DNA of 64,000 nt, from NCBI RefSeq assembly GCF_001949145.1, contig NW_019091400.1:1456185-1520184 (forward strand), given 5' to 3'. The stretch's first letter is position 1, and the number at the start of each line of letters is the position of its first letter. This document shows, piece after piece, positions 25,801 through 38,271 of the stretch. The notes under the pieces were generated by a model. The model saw only the letters and a list, made by a program, of their open reading frames with translations, did no database searches and was not told where the DNA came from. Source of the stretch: Acanthaster planci (taxonomy: Eukaryota; Echinodermata; Asteroidea; Valvatida; Acanthasteridae). The position numbers were made by a program, and so were the translations under genes.

Positions 25801-26410
25801 ATATTATTTAACACCCCAAAATGCATATTTGTCACAGCAGTAATTACCCCGAACACAATACAAATCCAATCTCAAGGGCAAGTAGAGAGAGCAATAAGGC
25901 AAGTTCATTGGGTTTTTTCTTGCACAGCGCTGAATAGACGTACCTGAAAACCAATTACGTGTTGTCGGCAATTACACTTTGTTAGTTGGCAGGATCCCTT
26001 TTCCAAAATGCAAAATCGCCACCAATTCTCTACTGCGTTACGGACTCAGCGGGATGTAGTTTGTTGACTAAAGCCAGTTGAATCATATCTTTTTAATGTG
26101 GAAGAATACATTTAGGGATACGGTTTACTTAAGGGAAAGAACTGTTATAAAATGTTGTTAAACAGTAATTAAAAAAAAAGATGTACACCACGATTTCCTT
26201 TACGTTTTTTTGACAATTATTGTAAAAGGTTGGAATATTGGACGATAAACATGCAAATACAGTAAATAAAAGTGAACCCAGTAAAAACTAAAATCAAGCC
26301 TCGTTTCTGAACGTATTTAATAACATACAAAAAGTACCCAAACCCCTATAACATCACAAATTTCACAGAAAAAAATCTTTTGAAGATCTCATTTACGATT
26401 TTTAGCTATA

Positions 26411-26426
26411 TACATACATGTATGTA
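26411..26426. repeat. Perfect 16-bp palindrome
   Basis: TACATACATGTATGTA, in AT-rich flank. Probably simple-sequence in origin. Confidence 0.7.
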
Positions 26427-28911
26427 CAAAATTGTGAAAGAAGACTATAGATATACAAAAAAATTGGTGAAGTACTTTTAAATAATAAAATGTATCTTTG
26501 TAATGGCGGGTGACTTCGTTCAAAAATAAAACAAACAACCAACATAAAATCCACAGACCCAAAGAAGTTTAGTCAGGAGAAATCATGTAAGAATTGCCGT
26601 CTTCGGTGACATTTCGGCAGCTGTGCGTTTGAATCAAACAAGGAATTTACAGTATGTTCCTGCGGCTGATTTCACAAAACCTGGCATAACCTTGCACTAT
26701 GTGCGTAAACCTTACGCAACGCAATTTGTGGCATAGCTGCTCAGTGTGTTTACTGTCGATTTCCCGAAACGTTTCTGAACATCGTGAAGGATTACGATCA
26801 CAGCTTTTACGACGGGGACATGAAACAGCCGCTGAATTATTTCATCGGAATAGGGCAGAAAATTTCGAAGTTCCCTCACAGGCAAACAAGTTTTACATTA
26901 CCTCCCGAAACAAAGTTAAATATTTCTCGTACGAACAAAACACGAAGTTCAGCGATGATGACCCTTAATCGAAATGTGCACTTAATTGTTGAGCAATATT
27001 TGATAAATTTTGGCAGAAGTGATGTTGCGCCATAAAAGTTTCGTTAATTTGGCTGCTGGATCATTGCGCTAGACAGCACACAGCGTGTTCCATTTAAAGA
27101 CACAATCCCTAAAATGACATTTATTTTCTCCAAAAAGAATGGTCAGAAATTGTTGTTTTGGGTATCGCATCAAAACCTATATTGTTTTCTACTTTAAGTG
27201 AAAATTTCACTTGAAGTTCGTGTTGCGTTGATAAGATACGCAACTCATTTTGCTTCTGCGAATGGAAGTTTATCTTGCAAGTGTATGCAATCACAGAATT
27301 CATTTCCTAAATCATGAAACAAAATGATTTGGTACTTCACCTCTCAAGATTTTCTTTCTATTTCAAAACTTGACGAAATTGATGTGTATTTCAGAGGACA
27401 TTAAAAAAAATAAATTGTAGAGTTTCAGAGTTCAAATGAGCTTGTCTCAGAGAAAACAACTTCAATCGAACGTGTGCAATTTTACACTTTGTAACAAGGT
27501 CTTGATCTTATTTACTTTTGTTAGATTGCATTAACAAGTTGAACCATTTTAACGAACCTGTTTGTTTGTAGATTACACAACAAAACCACTTTAGTTAAGC
27601 ATACTCATTCTGTTAACCTTTTCAATGATCTCATGTGTTAAAGGGTAATATTATGGGATATTTCGATTGCTGTGTTAAATCCCATTGGACAGAACGAAAA
27701 GAAATATTCTTTCATGTAATCGAAATTATCTCCGCGACGCAGGATCAGATTTAAACGAAGTCTTCAGTTTTGAAAATACACTATAAGCTTCAATTTGATA
27801 CGAAAACCAAATATATTTGACAATAATTTGAGAGAAAACAAACGTCACTTTTGGATTAATTTTTGACACCCTGTATATACCAGCAATTCTACCTCAACTA
27901 ACGTATTTGAATTTCGAGACACTAAACTCGATTGATTTCTCTAAACTTTTGAACAGCAATGCACCGATTTGCTCGCTGAAAGTCGCAAATATTAAAACAG
28001 CCGCAACCTTCCCATCCACTTATGCTTTCTGAAGGATTTGTACACTACACTCAGTATTAAAGGTCCCACAACGATATTAAAGTTTGAAGAGAGAACCAAA
28101 AATGAATACCCACTGGTATTGGGGACGTCTACTGATGTGATTCTCAGGACAAATGCCATTAAACCTGCGATACAAAAGTTCGCGGTTTTCCAAGAAGTTC
28201 TCTGGGTAATGGTTCATATCAATAATGTAATGAATTTTACGAAATTTAAGGTGCTCACCATGTATTATGACAGCGATATCTATGCTAAAAGATGGTGTTC
28301 GTTGTTAATGTGTTTCTGAATGCAAATTGATACTGATAACAACATGTATTTCGGCCAGTGCGGTGCTAAATCAACGTTTTTTTCCCCCTTGAAGTGTAGT
28401 GCAGTTTATTCATAAAGGCAGCGTACATTTTGTATACCAAGCCAGTTAACTAAGCACAAATTAGGTGCATGTAATATTTGAATGTAAACGCAACCCTCAG
28501 AATGCCGTTCATTTCTGGACCAAAGCGCTGTTGCCCTGAGGAAGAACGTTAGCAATGAAGAATTGAGCCTCTTCGAGAACCGTTATCACCAAGCCAGATC
28601 GGTGAAAACAGATCGAAAACTAACAGGGAGTAGCTGTGGACTGACAGCGCGAACTACTGAAAGAATGTCGTGTCCTGGCTAAAAAAGTACAGGAATAAAG
28701 GCGGAATTCTTGATGGGAAGAGAATTCTTGTGTGGGGTTCATGTGTCTTTTCTTTTCGATCCAACACATTCACCTGTTGATTCAGAAAAACAGATTAAAA
28801 AAATCCTGTTAGGTCTATAGGTTAGTTTTTTTTTGGTGAAAAACAGGCTGGTACCTTCTTTGGGCAGTCTGCCTGTTTAGGTGTACAAATACATCCATCG
28901 AGGCTGAAGAG

Positions 28912-28917
28912 TTTATT
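28912..28917 (-). other. Candidate polyadenylation signal of dmrta2
   Basis: AATAAA on the minus strand, 108 nt beyond the stop codon. A second AATAAA lies at 28405-28410. Either could end the transcript. The hexamer is common by chance in AT-rich DNA, so the call is modest. Confidence 0.4.
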
Positions 28918-29024
28918 TGAGGCACTCTCTTAGTTCAACCTAATGAGACAGTCAAAATCTTTCGTTTATAATAAATCAGTGTTTTTCTAAAGGGTCTCGC
29001 TTATTGTAACTGCCTTTTGAGTTG

Positions 29025-29989
29025 TCAGTCGCAGGTGGCACCTACACCAAAAGCTCCGTTTGGCCTACATTCCTTCCCACTGTGCCCGTTGCTCAGATCA
29101 CGCATGATCCCACTGAACGTGTAGTCTGCAGCGGTGGCAGGCCGCACCCCGAATGCTGGTATGACGGATGGTGGGTAGGGGTTCCAGAGGGTCAGTCCCC
29201 GAGGGTAGGGCGGGTAGGCAAAGCGCATCTGCGGGATGTTGGAGGCCACTACCGTTGGCGGGGTCTTGTCCACGCTGGGCATCGGCATGGCGGTGGTCAG
29301 CGGGGAAAAGGCCGACTTCATCCCACCCGGGTTCATGTGGTGATTGTTCGGGAGGTAGGGTCTGTGGGTAATGTAGGCCCCGTGAGAGTCTGTCGTGACG
29401 GTAGCTGTCGGTGGGAAGTTAGCCTGTAACGCCGCCGTCACGGGCGTTCCGGTGACCGGTAAGGATGCCGGCATAGACACGGCGGATGACTCGTCTTTTT
29501 GGTTGTTAAGGAGCTGCTCGATGGCCTGCGTGATGTCGCCGTTGCACCCTTGCAGGACCAGTTGGAGCACACTGCGCTTCTGCGCGGGGAAAACCCGGCA
29601 CAAGACATCGACCGGCGGGCGCTGGGGACCCTTCCGACCGTGGAAGCTAAGGAGCTGCGCTGGGGTCAGCTGGTCCGCAAAGTCGCCTCCGTTGTGCTCT
29701 CGGTACGCGTCCCTGTCGCCGTACTCCTCCCTTAGCATGCGGCCACTACCCTCGGAGCGCGGGCTGGACGGCACGTCCCCCCGCGGGCTGGGCGTGGGCG
29801 AGGTCAGCCTCATGGACGGGGACACCCGCTCTTCAACGTGTCTCTGGGACACTGTCTCGGTGTCTGTCCTGGGGTGTGGCTCGACCGTCAGGCTAGGGGA
29901 GGTGGGGTTGGGAGGACTCATGGCAGAGCCGCAACTCGCCGACGGACTGCGCGGAGCTCTAATAATCTCCAGTCTGGGCCTTTTAGATT
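29025..29989 (-). CDS. dmrta2: DMRTA2-like transcription factor, coding exon 2 (DMA domain, C-terminus)
   Basis: Second and last coding exon, residues 144-464, ending in TGA at 29025-29027. It opens at TTTCAG|AATCTAAAAG; joined to the G left by exon 1 this makes a Glu codon and keeps one frame (430 + 965 = 1395 nt, 465 codons with stop). The segment begins ESKRPRLE, then a Ser/Pro-rich linker (about 155-225). The DMA domain lies at about residues 267-306, starting RPPVDVLCRVFP and including LVLQGCNGDITQAIEQLL. The DMA domain is a UBA-like helical module found only in the DMRTA1/A2, DMRT3 and invertebrate Dmrt93B/99B groups. Together with the DM sequence of exon 1 it fixes the class. The tail is Pro/Met/Thr-rich and near its end has ADYTFSGIMRD (about 431-441), resembling a C-terminal motif I recall in DMRTA proteins. 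Vertebrate DMRTA2 is somewhat longer (about 530 residues). Confidence 0.93.
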
Positions 29990-30022
29990 CTGAAATAAGA
30001 AAGACAAGACAGAAGAAAACCA
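29990..30022 (-). other. Splice acceptor of dmrta2 intron with polypyrimidine tract
   Basis: The minus strand reads TTCTGTCTTGTCTTTC then TTATTTCAG before exon 2: a long pyrimidine run ending in a consensus CAG. The phase matches the donor at the end of exon 1 (1 nt + 2 nt). Confidence 0.9.
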
Positions 30023-30391
30023 CTCTTAAAAACTTTCAGACCAGCATATCAAAAGCTTCAATGCCATGCCTTAGGCACAAAGAAGGGAAACGACGAAAGA
30101 GTTCTCAGTTCAAGTATCGTCCTTGAAGGAATGATGGTGTTTCTATGGTAATAAGCCCGGTTGTGATTACGCATCAATCGGTGCCTGCCTTTCAGGCCAA
30201 ACTCTCTTTTTCACGTCATCGATTTTGGACCAACAGCGCGATCGAAGCGAGCGCGCCGGCAAATCACAAGGTGGAAATTTCCCCCTACCGCCAGCGAACA
30301 GGTGAAATATCCCTGCCGGCCAACAAGACAACAAGATGTGTGCGACAAAATATTAATAACTGATGACCTTAACACACATGTGAACAAATCC

Positions 30392-30417
30392 ATTAGGGCG
30401 GATTACACGCCCGTTAA
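30392..30417. promoter_or_regulatory. Inverted ATTA/GGGCG motif with a GGATTA core
   Basis: ATTAGGGCG and CGCCC-G-TTAAT form an inverted repeat around GATTACA, about 400 bp into the intron from exon 2. The central GGATTA is the bicoid-type (Otx/Pitx/Gsc) word and the flanks hold ATTA homeodomain cores. It may be an enhancer element. Confidence 0.3.
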
Positions 30418-31920
30418 TACACAAACCAGCTAATAACAGCGCTCTGATAGCTTCCCATCCGGAAGTGTGGCTATGATATGAAAGGGGAAAAAATCACACA
30501 CTTCAAAAAACGTCGGTGCCGCCATCACCCACCTCCATCAAACCAAGGGTGAAGAAAAAAAATTACCGATTTTTTTTCATCTTCCCTCGATTTTTTAATA
30601 ATGGTCAAATAATTTTTGTTTTCTTGCGCGCGTGGATAGTGTGAATGCACATTAGGCCCATTACCGGGGAAGAAAAACATGTATGAAACACGTTGTTAAA
30701 CCAATTTGCCACCATCGCCATCTTGTTTTTTTTCCGGAAGAATTCACTCTAACTTTTCGGTCTCTGAATTTCCACCCTCGGAGATTTTAATGAAACAGAT
30801 CATCATCACTTGCTGAGGCACATCAAACACCGCCGCGGTGTCGGTAATCAGGGAGGCACAGAGTGAAAGTCACACGCAACGGTTCCCGTTCTCTTTCCCT
30901 TGGATGCGCAAGAGTTGTGGAGCCAATAAAATATCGTAAATCTCTCCTTTTTTTTCTTCGAGGGTCCCGACGTGCGCGCCATCGCAGGCCACGCGTAATA
31001 CTATGTACAGCCATATCATTACGGACACGCCGCCTAGCCTCACCAGTCAGCTGAAAATTAGCGGAAATTATTGTCTAAAAAGAGCGCCGAGTAGAACTGG
31101 CCGAATGGAGACATTTACACCATAATTAGCAATTTATTAATTCTGTTGGCGATGAAGCAAGGAGAGGAAGAAACAAAACTGATGGAAGTGAGAAATAAAG
31201 AGAATGTTGGTCAAATTAAATTTGCCGCGAGCGAGTGAGGGTTTATCTGACTGACATCACAGACCGAGCCGCGCGCCGCGTTTGCGTCGCTGTTCTGCTC
31301 CTGCCGTTTTGTTCCGGCAATTCGGCGTATAACGAAAGTATACTCATTGCGAAATTATATAAACACTGGAAAAAAGTTGAGTTGATGCGATGGTACAATG
31401 GACATCTCAATTCGATAAAACCTTCAGATCAAAAGAAAGTCGCTTTTTGTTCACTTCAAGACAAAACTCAAGAATTTGATTATGGGGGATACCAGACAAT
31501 AGAGGGAAATGATCGTGGCACTATAAAATATAGGGAATCATTTGCCACGCGGAAAAAAATTTTCCTGGTATTTTCTTCGATCTGGAAGAAATCTTTACAT
31601 TCTGTAGGCAGCGTGACTTGCATGCAAAAAAAAAAAAAGAAATTTGGATACATTATTCTTCCAATGGAAACAATGAAAGACTAGGCAGATGTTGCCAATA
31701 ACCTCATCCTGCACCAGTAAGAGGAGAGCTCAATTATTCTGGATTCGGCCCCGCATCGTCTGATATGGATCGTCTGAGACGGAGGCAGAATTATACTTGG
31801 CTATGGCCAGTGTAGGATGCGAGTAGCACCCCCGTCAAAAATAAAAATGATCTCACTGACCGTAATGCATTGCGCATAACGTAGAGCACAGAATAATGAC
31901 AACATGACGAAGTGAGGCTG

Positions 31921-32045
31921 AGGCTGCATCCGAATCTTTTGTCTAGAGCTCGGTCTAGGTCTTCGCTCCATTGGAAATGCGTGGAGACGCGTAGACGATA
32001 GACCTAGCCGAAGCTCTGGAAGCCCGTTTCGGACATGGCCTAAGA
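31921..32045. mobile_element. Fold-back (MITE-like) element
   Basis: The inner arms 31945-31965 and 31996-32017 pair well (AGAGCT, CGG and CTAGGTCT shared in inverted order). Pairing extends outward with TCCGAA and AGGC on both sides (31921-31934; 32027-32041). The total is about 120 bp with a loop of about 30 nt. There is no coding capacity, and the target-site duplication and family are not determined. Confidence 0.5.
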
Positions 32046-32283
32046 GTCCGTGGATTGAAGAAAGTCACTGCGCAAGTTTCATGGGTGTCGGAATTTCGTA
32101 CGGCATTGGCAATAGATCGACTTCAGCTTCACATTCGCCCTTGTGAATTATATCACCGTTTCCCAAAACCGAATCGGGCAATGCAGAATTAGAACTACGT
32201 TTCACAGACTGTGTTGTGCATGTAGTCATGTCTTTCCCTCAGCTATAGAGCTTTTCTCAGTACGTTTCTAGGCAATGTTTGGG

Positions 32284-32296
32284 GGTAACTGTTACC
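32284..32296. repeat. 13-bp palindrome GGTAACTGTTACC
   Basis: GGTAAC and GTTACC around a central T; a further GGTAACAGTGA occurs about 60 nt on. Possibly a factor site, or part of a diverged repeat next to the fold-back element. Confidence 0.5.
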
Positions 32297-34299
32297 AGGC
32301 CTGTTAAGCACCGACATCTATTAACCAATGAAGGAACGAGAATCATTTCCAATGGGTAACAGTGACACATGCTTAGTCTGGTGTTGCCAGGACGCATTTA
32401 TGTATCCCAAATGTATTTTTTCCCTTGAAACTGATTTTCTGTCGATTTTTCATTCTTTATTGGGCAAGGGCATAGTTCCCTACAATAAAGAAAAATGACT
32501 ACCAACGACACATTCTAACTGTCCACTTCCTTTGAATCTCCTTGGCAGGTGTTTAGCGTGATATTTAGTCTGATTCAAATCGCTCGTGTTAGCGGGTGCA
32601 GTGCTCAAGGGAAGGCACGTTGTCTTTCTCCCCAAATCCCAACCAACAGCAGTTACATTTTTTGGCCACAACTGTTGACGTTGTGAGGAAAGGGTAGCGT
32701 GTCCAGTTTTCTTTTTTCTTTTTTTTTTTCAAGGTATTGAGCTGAGTCGCATTTCACGTCAATCCTATGAAGTCAGGCGCCGTGACCAACAAGGAAATGT
32801 ATCAGCCGTGGCCACGCGCCAGTATACTTGCATGTTTTCGGCAATATCCCCGTCAACGCTCCTACTGTTGCCAAATCACGCCTGTACCTCTCCGAAAGGG
32901 GAAAAAGTAATCAGGATAATAATAACATTACTCTCCAGTGTTGTTCTGACCTAAAGACCACGCATATTTCCGCTGACTCCGTAATAAGAAAGGGCCATTA
33001 TTGCGGCGGGTCCCCACTCGTTGGCCGATTAAGACCCATTTCACGGCACACCGAGCAAGCGATGGGGCCGGGGTCTTTTGGACAGGGGGGCTAATAACAG
33101 AAATCCCGGGCATCAAAGGGCCGCGCAGAGCCGGTACCTTCTGTCAACGCCGATGAAATACGCAGATAAGCAACAAGATCTTTAATTTTTTTTTCCCTGG
33201 GTGTTGAGCTTGGGACGTCTGGACCGGGATCATGCTCGCCAAGCGAGCCCTAGCCGATACGGCTGCTTCGGTTGTTGCCAGGAACAAGTTCAGGCGACCC
33301 TTCCCTCGGCTCTGTCCCCCCGTGTCAGACGGGGGGGGGGAGGTCGGCGTACCCGGAGGTGACTCCAACTGCTTCTTATCCTGGCACCATTTTCTCCCCC
33401 TCCTTCTTCTTCCCTTGCTTAATTTTTTACCCTTTCCTCTCGGGGCATTCTCTATTTTGATTTTAATCCGCATTAAATTGTTTTGGTCGAGTCTGTAGGG
33501 GCAACTTTGTTGATCGTTGCAAATTTCAGGGTTCAAACGCTGCACTTTTTTCCTGTCCAGTCTGGAACTGAATCGATGTGGGCCTTTTGAAGAATTTTGG
33601 TTGGTCGTTTTTCCCCGTTCTTAAATGTTTGGCTTTTCTCTTAAACTAGAGGTACATGATATATAGAGAGAAACGTTTCACGGCTACTAAAGGTTGTCAT
33701 CTCAGGCAAAAGATTTTATTTTACTCAACAAACAACAAAAATTAAGTTCACTAATTTCTTTACAGGGTGACTTTAAAACAAACTTTTCCAGCAACAGTCG
33801 TCGACTTTTTTAAGCACCTTTTTTTTTCTTGTTGAAACGATCGGGAATGGAACCAGACCAAGTACGATCATCGACATTTAATAGGTGAGGAGTGACTAAT
33901 CAGAGAATGAGGCTGTGGGACCAACTCGAAACTGTTACATGTTCATTTCGCTCATGGCATGAATGTGACTTCTTACTCCAGACTGCCGAACTGATTATAC
34001 ACTATGTTCCATTTAGAACAAACTGAAATGTTCAAGTGTTTTGATGGTGCCCATCAGAGCATCCGCTGCACGCGGGCTTCATAATGGGTTTCTACGGTTC
34101 ATTTGCAGTCATAGAAACCTTAGATTAAAAACGTGATACAAGCGAACATCTAAAATACCTGTGTCTCATAGTTTAAGAATACAGCTTGAACTGAGAGGGG
34201 TGAAAAACTTTTGTTGATGTTTGATCCATTATGATAACTGTAAAAATCACCACTGCTGGAAGGGTCACTTAAACAAAGGTAAACCTTGAACTGTCGTGT

Positions 34300-34370
34300 G
34301 AAAGAAGTTAGCTACAAGTTTTCGGGAAATGCCGAAGCTTCCATTTTGTTAGTCTTGGGTTCAAACCCAC
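34300..34370 (+). repeat. Possible tRNA-like fragment
   Basis: TTAGCTACAAG (34308-34318, A-box-like) and GGGTTCAAACCC (34357-34368, B-box-like) are spaced as in tRNA heads. The B-box word is also a palindrome and may be chance. Confidence 0.25.
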
Positions 34371-35306
34371 ACTACAATACAACTCAGTTGAATTCCATAC
34401 ATTTAGAACTGACCCCAGTCTTGTTATTGCTGTCGGTTTTGATTTTTCTCCCTAATATCTATCAGGTGAAACTTGTATTTGACAACAACCACTTTTTAGG
34501 CCTCCGTCCATCCGTTCACAAACACATGTTTGGCCGGCTTAACTCTGTTTACGGACCCTAAGAAAATATCTCTGGCATAATGACCGCGATTACCGCACTT
34601 GGACAAGTAGTGCCGTGGGGTTAGCGGGGCTGCGGTGTGCAACGGGCCGTGCTCGGGTAGTCTGTACACGGGGACCCACACGGATCAGTTCACAGACACG
34701 GAACGGGAGGCGTTTGTCCCCAATGAACGAGAGAGTCCGCAGCCAAACCTCCTTCTTGAAAATCCCTTCCGATTGGGAAGCCGATTTGGCCCGGACCGGG
34801 GCTGTTTTCCCACGCTAGCCAAATCCGCTCAAATCCGTCACTTCTGCGCCGGGTCTGAATGGGAGCCGAGTCGTATTAACGATTGTCCCGCCGGCCCGGA
34901 GCGCTGGCGAGGCGGGCTGCCAATGTTGTGCCTCGACCAGGAAAAAAAAAAGTACGCTTGACTTTGTGGTGTGCGACCAAGCTAATATGGGACGTGAACA
35001 ATGCCGGTAAAAAATCAAAATATGAGATTAACCGATCTAAAGTGCAAACGACTTTTCGCCGAGTAACAAATACTTGATTCCTAACATGAGTAATTATGTT
35101 CCATGAGATGTGCCATGCGTCCATACATTATTCACGTTCTTTCTTCTTTATACCACGTGCTAGTTTTTATGAACAACGCAACAACCAGGGAAAAACAATG
35201 TAAACAATTTGAATTGTTTTAATAATAATTTTACCAAACAGTGAGTTTGATGACGAACTGGCCCCGTTTGACTAAAAGAAATTTAGAGAGGGCACCTTGG
35301 TATAAA

Positions 35307-35314
35307 TGACGTCA
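35307..35314. promoter_or_regulatory. Full CRE palindrome
   Basis: TGACGTCA within ATGACGTCAT, the optimal CREB/ATF word, in the intron. Confidence 0.35.
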
Positions 35315-35773
35315 TTAATACGGCCAAAATTTGCACAGATCGACAGTTTCACTTAAGTTTGGGGAATACTTTTTAAAAAACGACCCACCATTTTATTCCG
35401 GGGCGACAGACATGCCACGTTGATAGAAAAAGCGCTTTGTCGTAATGCTCCCACGTATGAAATTAACGGTAACATTATGTAATACATTATCACCAACCTA
35501 GGTATCAAAAATTCTGAATTGGCAATAGCTGTGAGTTACTTTAATAAAAAACACGGTATTATGCTCTGTTCAACATGAAATTAATAGTTGAATTAGTAGC
35601 AATGCATTGGCAATTATTTTAACAATGTGGTTAGCAGCGGTTCAATGATTTATTTCATTACTAAATTGATAACTTGCCTTTCAGATTCCACAAAAAATAC
35701 ACTCGACCCGATTTTCGCATAAAAAAACGGTTAACAATTCGAGCACCTCCACCATATGGCGCCCGGACGTCAG

Positions 35774-35797
35774 CGGTTTATCTTTGATAATAAACCG
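35774..35797. promoter_or_regulatory. Palindrome with central TCF/LEF word and paired GATA words
   Basis: The perfect 8-bp arms CGGTTTAT (35774-35781) and ATAAACCG (35790-35797) surround CTTTGATA. The centre matches the TCF/LEF core CTTTGAT, and TTATC and GATAA occur in inverted order. It lies in a GC-richer intron block (35.7-36.0 kb) that looks like an enhancer candidate. Confidence 0.4.
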
Positions 35798-36667
35798 AGG
35801 TGTTGGCCACACAACCCAATATTGATCTTGCCATCGAGATGGAGAAAGGGGGTGGGAAGAATTGAGAGCGAGATCCGCACAGTTTTGTCGGCTGGAGAGC
35901 CGGATCGAGCCGCGGCCGATCGCCTTACACGGCGGCTTGTTTAAAGAACAACAAACTCCACGCCCACGAAGAAGAGTCGCCGGCATAGTTAGGGGCAGAT
36001 TTTACTGCATGGGATCGAGACAAAATGCGAGACTTCATTTGATATCTCGCCATGCGAGTAATGCAATATGAGAGCGGAAAGTGCCTTAAACGCGCACGAT
36101 ACTGTGCACGGGTTTTTGCGATTCCACTCTGACGATATACAGATGCGACTTGAAGTTGAAGGGCCGCTTGGTGGCAGCAAACAAACAGTGTTTTCCCCAT
36201 AATTCATAGCGGTCATAGGGGACATGCCTACAGAGAACGAATCAAGTGGCTTTGCAAATAAATCTCTGTTCTGAAATGAAATACACATCTATTATATTTT
36301 TACTTATTTTCTATCAGATATATAGGAATAACATTCTGAACGGAGCTACACACTCACAAACTTTAACGTGGTACCGTTTTTGAAATTGAGATTTGGCCCA
36401 AATTATAAATTGCGTACTTTTTGGAGAGGAAAAAATCAGGTGAGTTTTGAATTAATTGTCCAGTGGAATGAACAGCCCCATTGCTTTCATTCGAATTCTT
36501 ACCGTGTAAGAGAGTCATTAAAATCAGAAAAGGTTGAACACGTTCAGTCTACAGGTGAACAGTGATATCTGATTGAGGATGATTAACTATACATTAATGA
36601 ATCTTTGTTTCATTGTCAGATCTCGATGTGCATGAGTCTAATGTCAATGTACAGTTTATAGTCTTAA

Positions 36668-36760
36668 AGTCGTCTGTGTAGTTCAGACGGCGTGACGTGT
36701 CACGCTCAGACCTAATTCGTTGCATGTGTAGGGCCCACTGGTTCGAACTTTATGTCCGCG
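36668..36760 (+). repeat. tRNA-derived SINE head
   Basis: A box TAGTTCAGACGG (36679-36690) and B box GGTTCGAACTT (36740-36750), about 60 nt apart. It does not close into a tRNA cloverleaf, so I read it as a SINE or tRNA pseudogene. Confidence 0.45.
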
Positions 36761-38091
36761 GACGGCGGGCTGTTATTGGCAGCACCACCGACCGAGCACC
36801 AACCCAGGAGCGACCGGGGCGGGTCACACCTCCTCCCCGTCCCATGACAAGGCCTGACTGGCTAGCGACCCGCTAAAATCCCCGATATACAGTACCAGTC
36901 AGATCGGCAGGCGGCCCGGGGGAAATTCACAAGTATTGTTGTGTTATCCGTAACACACCTGCCCAGTCGTCCGTCACGGTATCCGCTGAGCTCATGCTGT
37001 CAAATCGAAGAAAGTCAACGGCTTCAAGTAAGTTAATGTTTACCGGCGCTTGATTTCTTGTCGACGTAAACGTGCCCAAACACCCTTTCAAGAGTAAATG
37101 ATTTCAAGATGGGGTCAAATGTCACACCCTCGTGAAATTGCCTTTTGAACTGACTGACAGAGGTATAGAAACGGTAGGTTCTCGAGGTTTGCTCGTGCAG
37201 ATTGTACTTGAAGGTCGAAAAGCGCAAAAGTTTCACAGCAAACACCTACTGAAGAATAACTCGAATTGAAAAAGTGACCCTGCATTATGCATTAGAGGCT
37301 AACTGGAAGATAATTGATGCTTTACCGAATTGATAAACAGCTTTCATTGTAGGGAAACCCAGTCAGTCCTAAGTAAGAAAGTAAGATATTCACATCCACG
37401 CATTTGTGTAACATGTATAAATAATTCCCTGATCATGACAAATGAGGCCCCCATCGCCAGGGCAAACTCGTCAAAAATGAAGGTAGGCAGTAAATTTCCC
37501 AAACTTTCATAACTCTAAGTGTACATTACAATATGAGAAAATTTTCCAGGTCGACAGTTGGAAGAGACAATTACGTTCATTTGAAACGTCTCTCACAGCA
37601 CCACGAAGTAAACACAAATGTCTAAACCCCGTCCAAATTATATCAGTGACCAGAACGAGCGAAACTAAATCGACCCGAAGCAGACAGATGAGTTTTCAAC
37701 ACCTGCTTCCAAAGAGGTCGGACGTTAAGACTTTCAACAAAGTGGATCTGCTGACTGCTGCAACAGCCAACGGGGGAAAGAATGGTGAGACAGTTGTGTT
37801 TTTTTGGAAATCCAGATCAGATAATCAATGACAGTCGAATGTGCCGCATTATCCCATCGAACTGGAGCGCAACGGCAGAACTTTTGAAGGGCGCGGGTGC
37901 GTAGAATTAAAATATGGCCTCAGGCGACTGTGACAGCCGCTGCATGATAACAATTTTTGGCAAGCGATGGGAAGAATATCGTTTTTCCGGATGGATGCGT
38001 GAATGTTTGATTGTATAAGGCAGAGAAGAAAACATGAAGGGGGACGCGCACCAGACGCATCCTGGCCGCACAAGAGCACCCACAAACCAAA

Positions 38092-38271
38092 AATCAATGT
38101 AACCATAATTGTGTATTTTGCATTTTCGCGTTACCGTCTGCTGAAATGTATGCATATCGCGGCGTGATAAGGCACAACGGTTGATTGAGTCTGAACACAT
38201 CATCAAAGGGGCAGAAGTCGCCTTTGACGCCCAGCGCCTAATCAATACAATCGTAATTGTGTACTTTGCCA
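38092..38271. repeat. Two diverged copies of an AATCAAT...AATTGTGTA motif
   Basis: Copy 1 (38092-38123) and copy 2 (38240-38271) share AATCAAT, TAATTGTGTA and TTTGC in the same order and spacing, about 70% alike over 32 nt. It may be a duplicated regulatory element. Confidence 0.45.

Larger units (their letters stand above)
18788..28900. other. Intergenic flank between the assembly gap and the dmrta2 3' end
   Basis: No convincing coding sequence. It begins with an NRF1-type palindrome just after the gap and contains two related SINE copies (20.15-20.38 kb), an ETS/YY1/CRE cluster (21.01-21.08 kb), a GC-rich block with an imperfect NRF1-like word (22.27-22.46 kb) and a CRE overlapping an E-box (22.83 kb). 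From about 25 to 28.9 kb it is AT-rich and I see nothing in it beyond simple-sequence tracts. Confidence 0.55.

Noticed and set aside
29395-30126. Plus-strand open frame of 243 codons opposite dmrta2 exon 2
   Set aside because: It is antisense to a clear DMRTA coding exon and open only because of that exon's GC-rich codon use. No recognisable domain.
31631-31640. A-run as a processed pseudogene or retrotransposon tail
   Set aside because: The short A run has no upstream sequence resembling a gene or LINE, and no flanking duplication was found.
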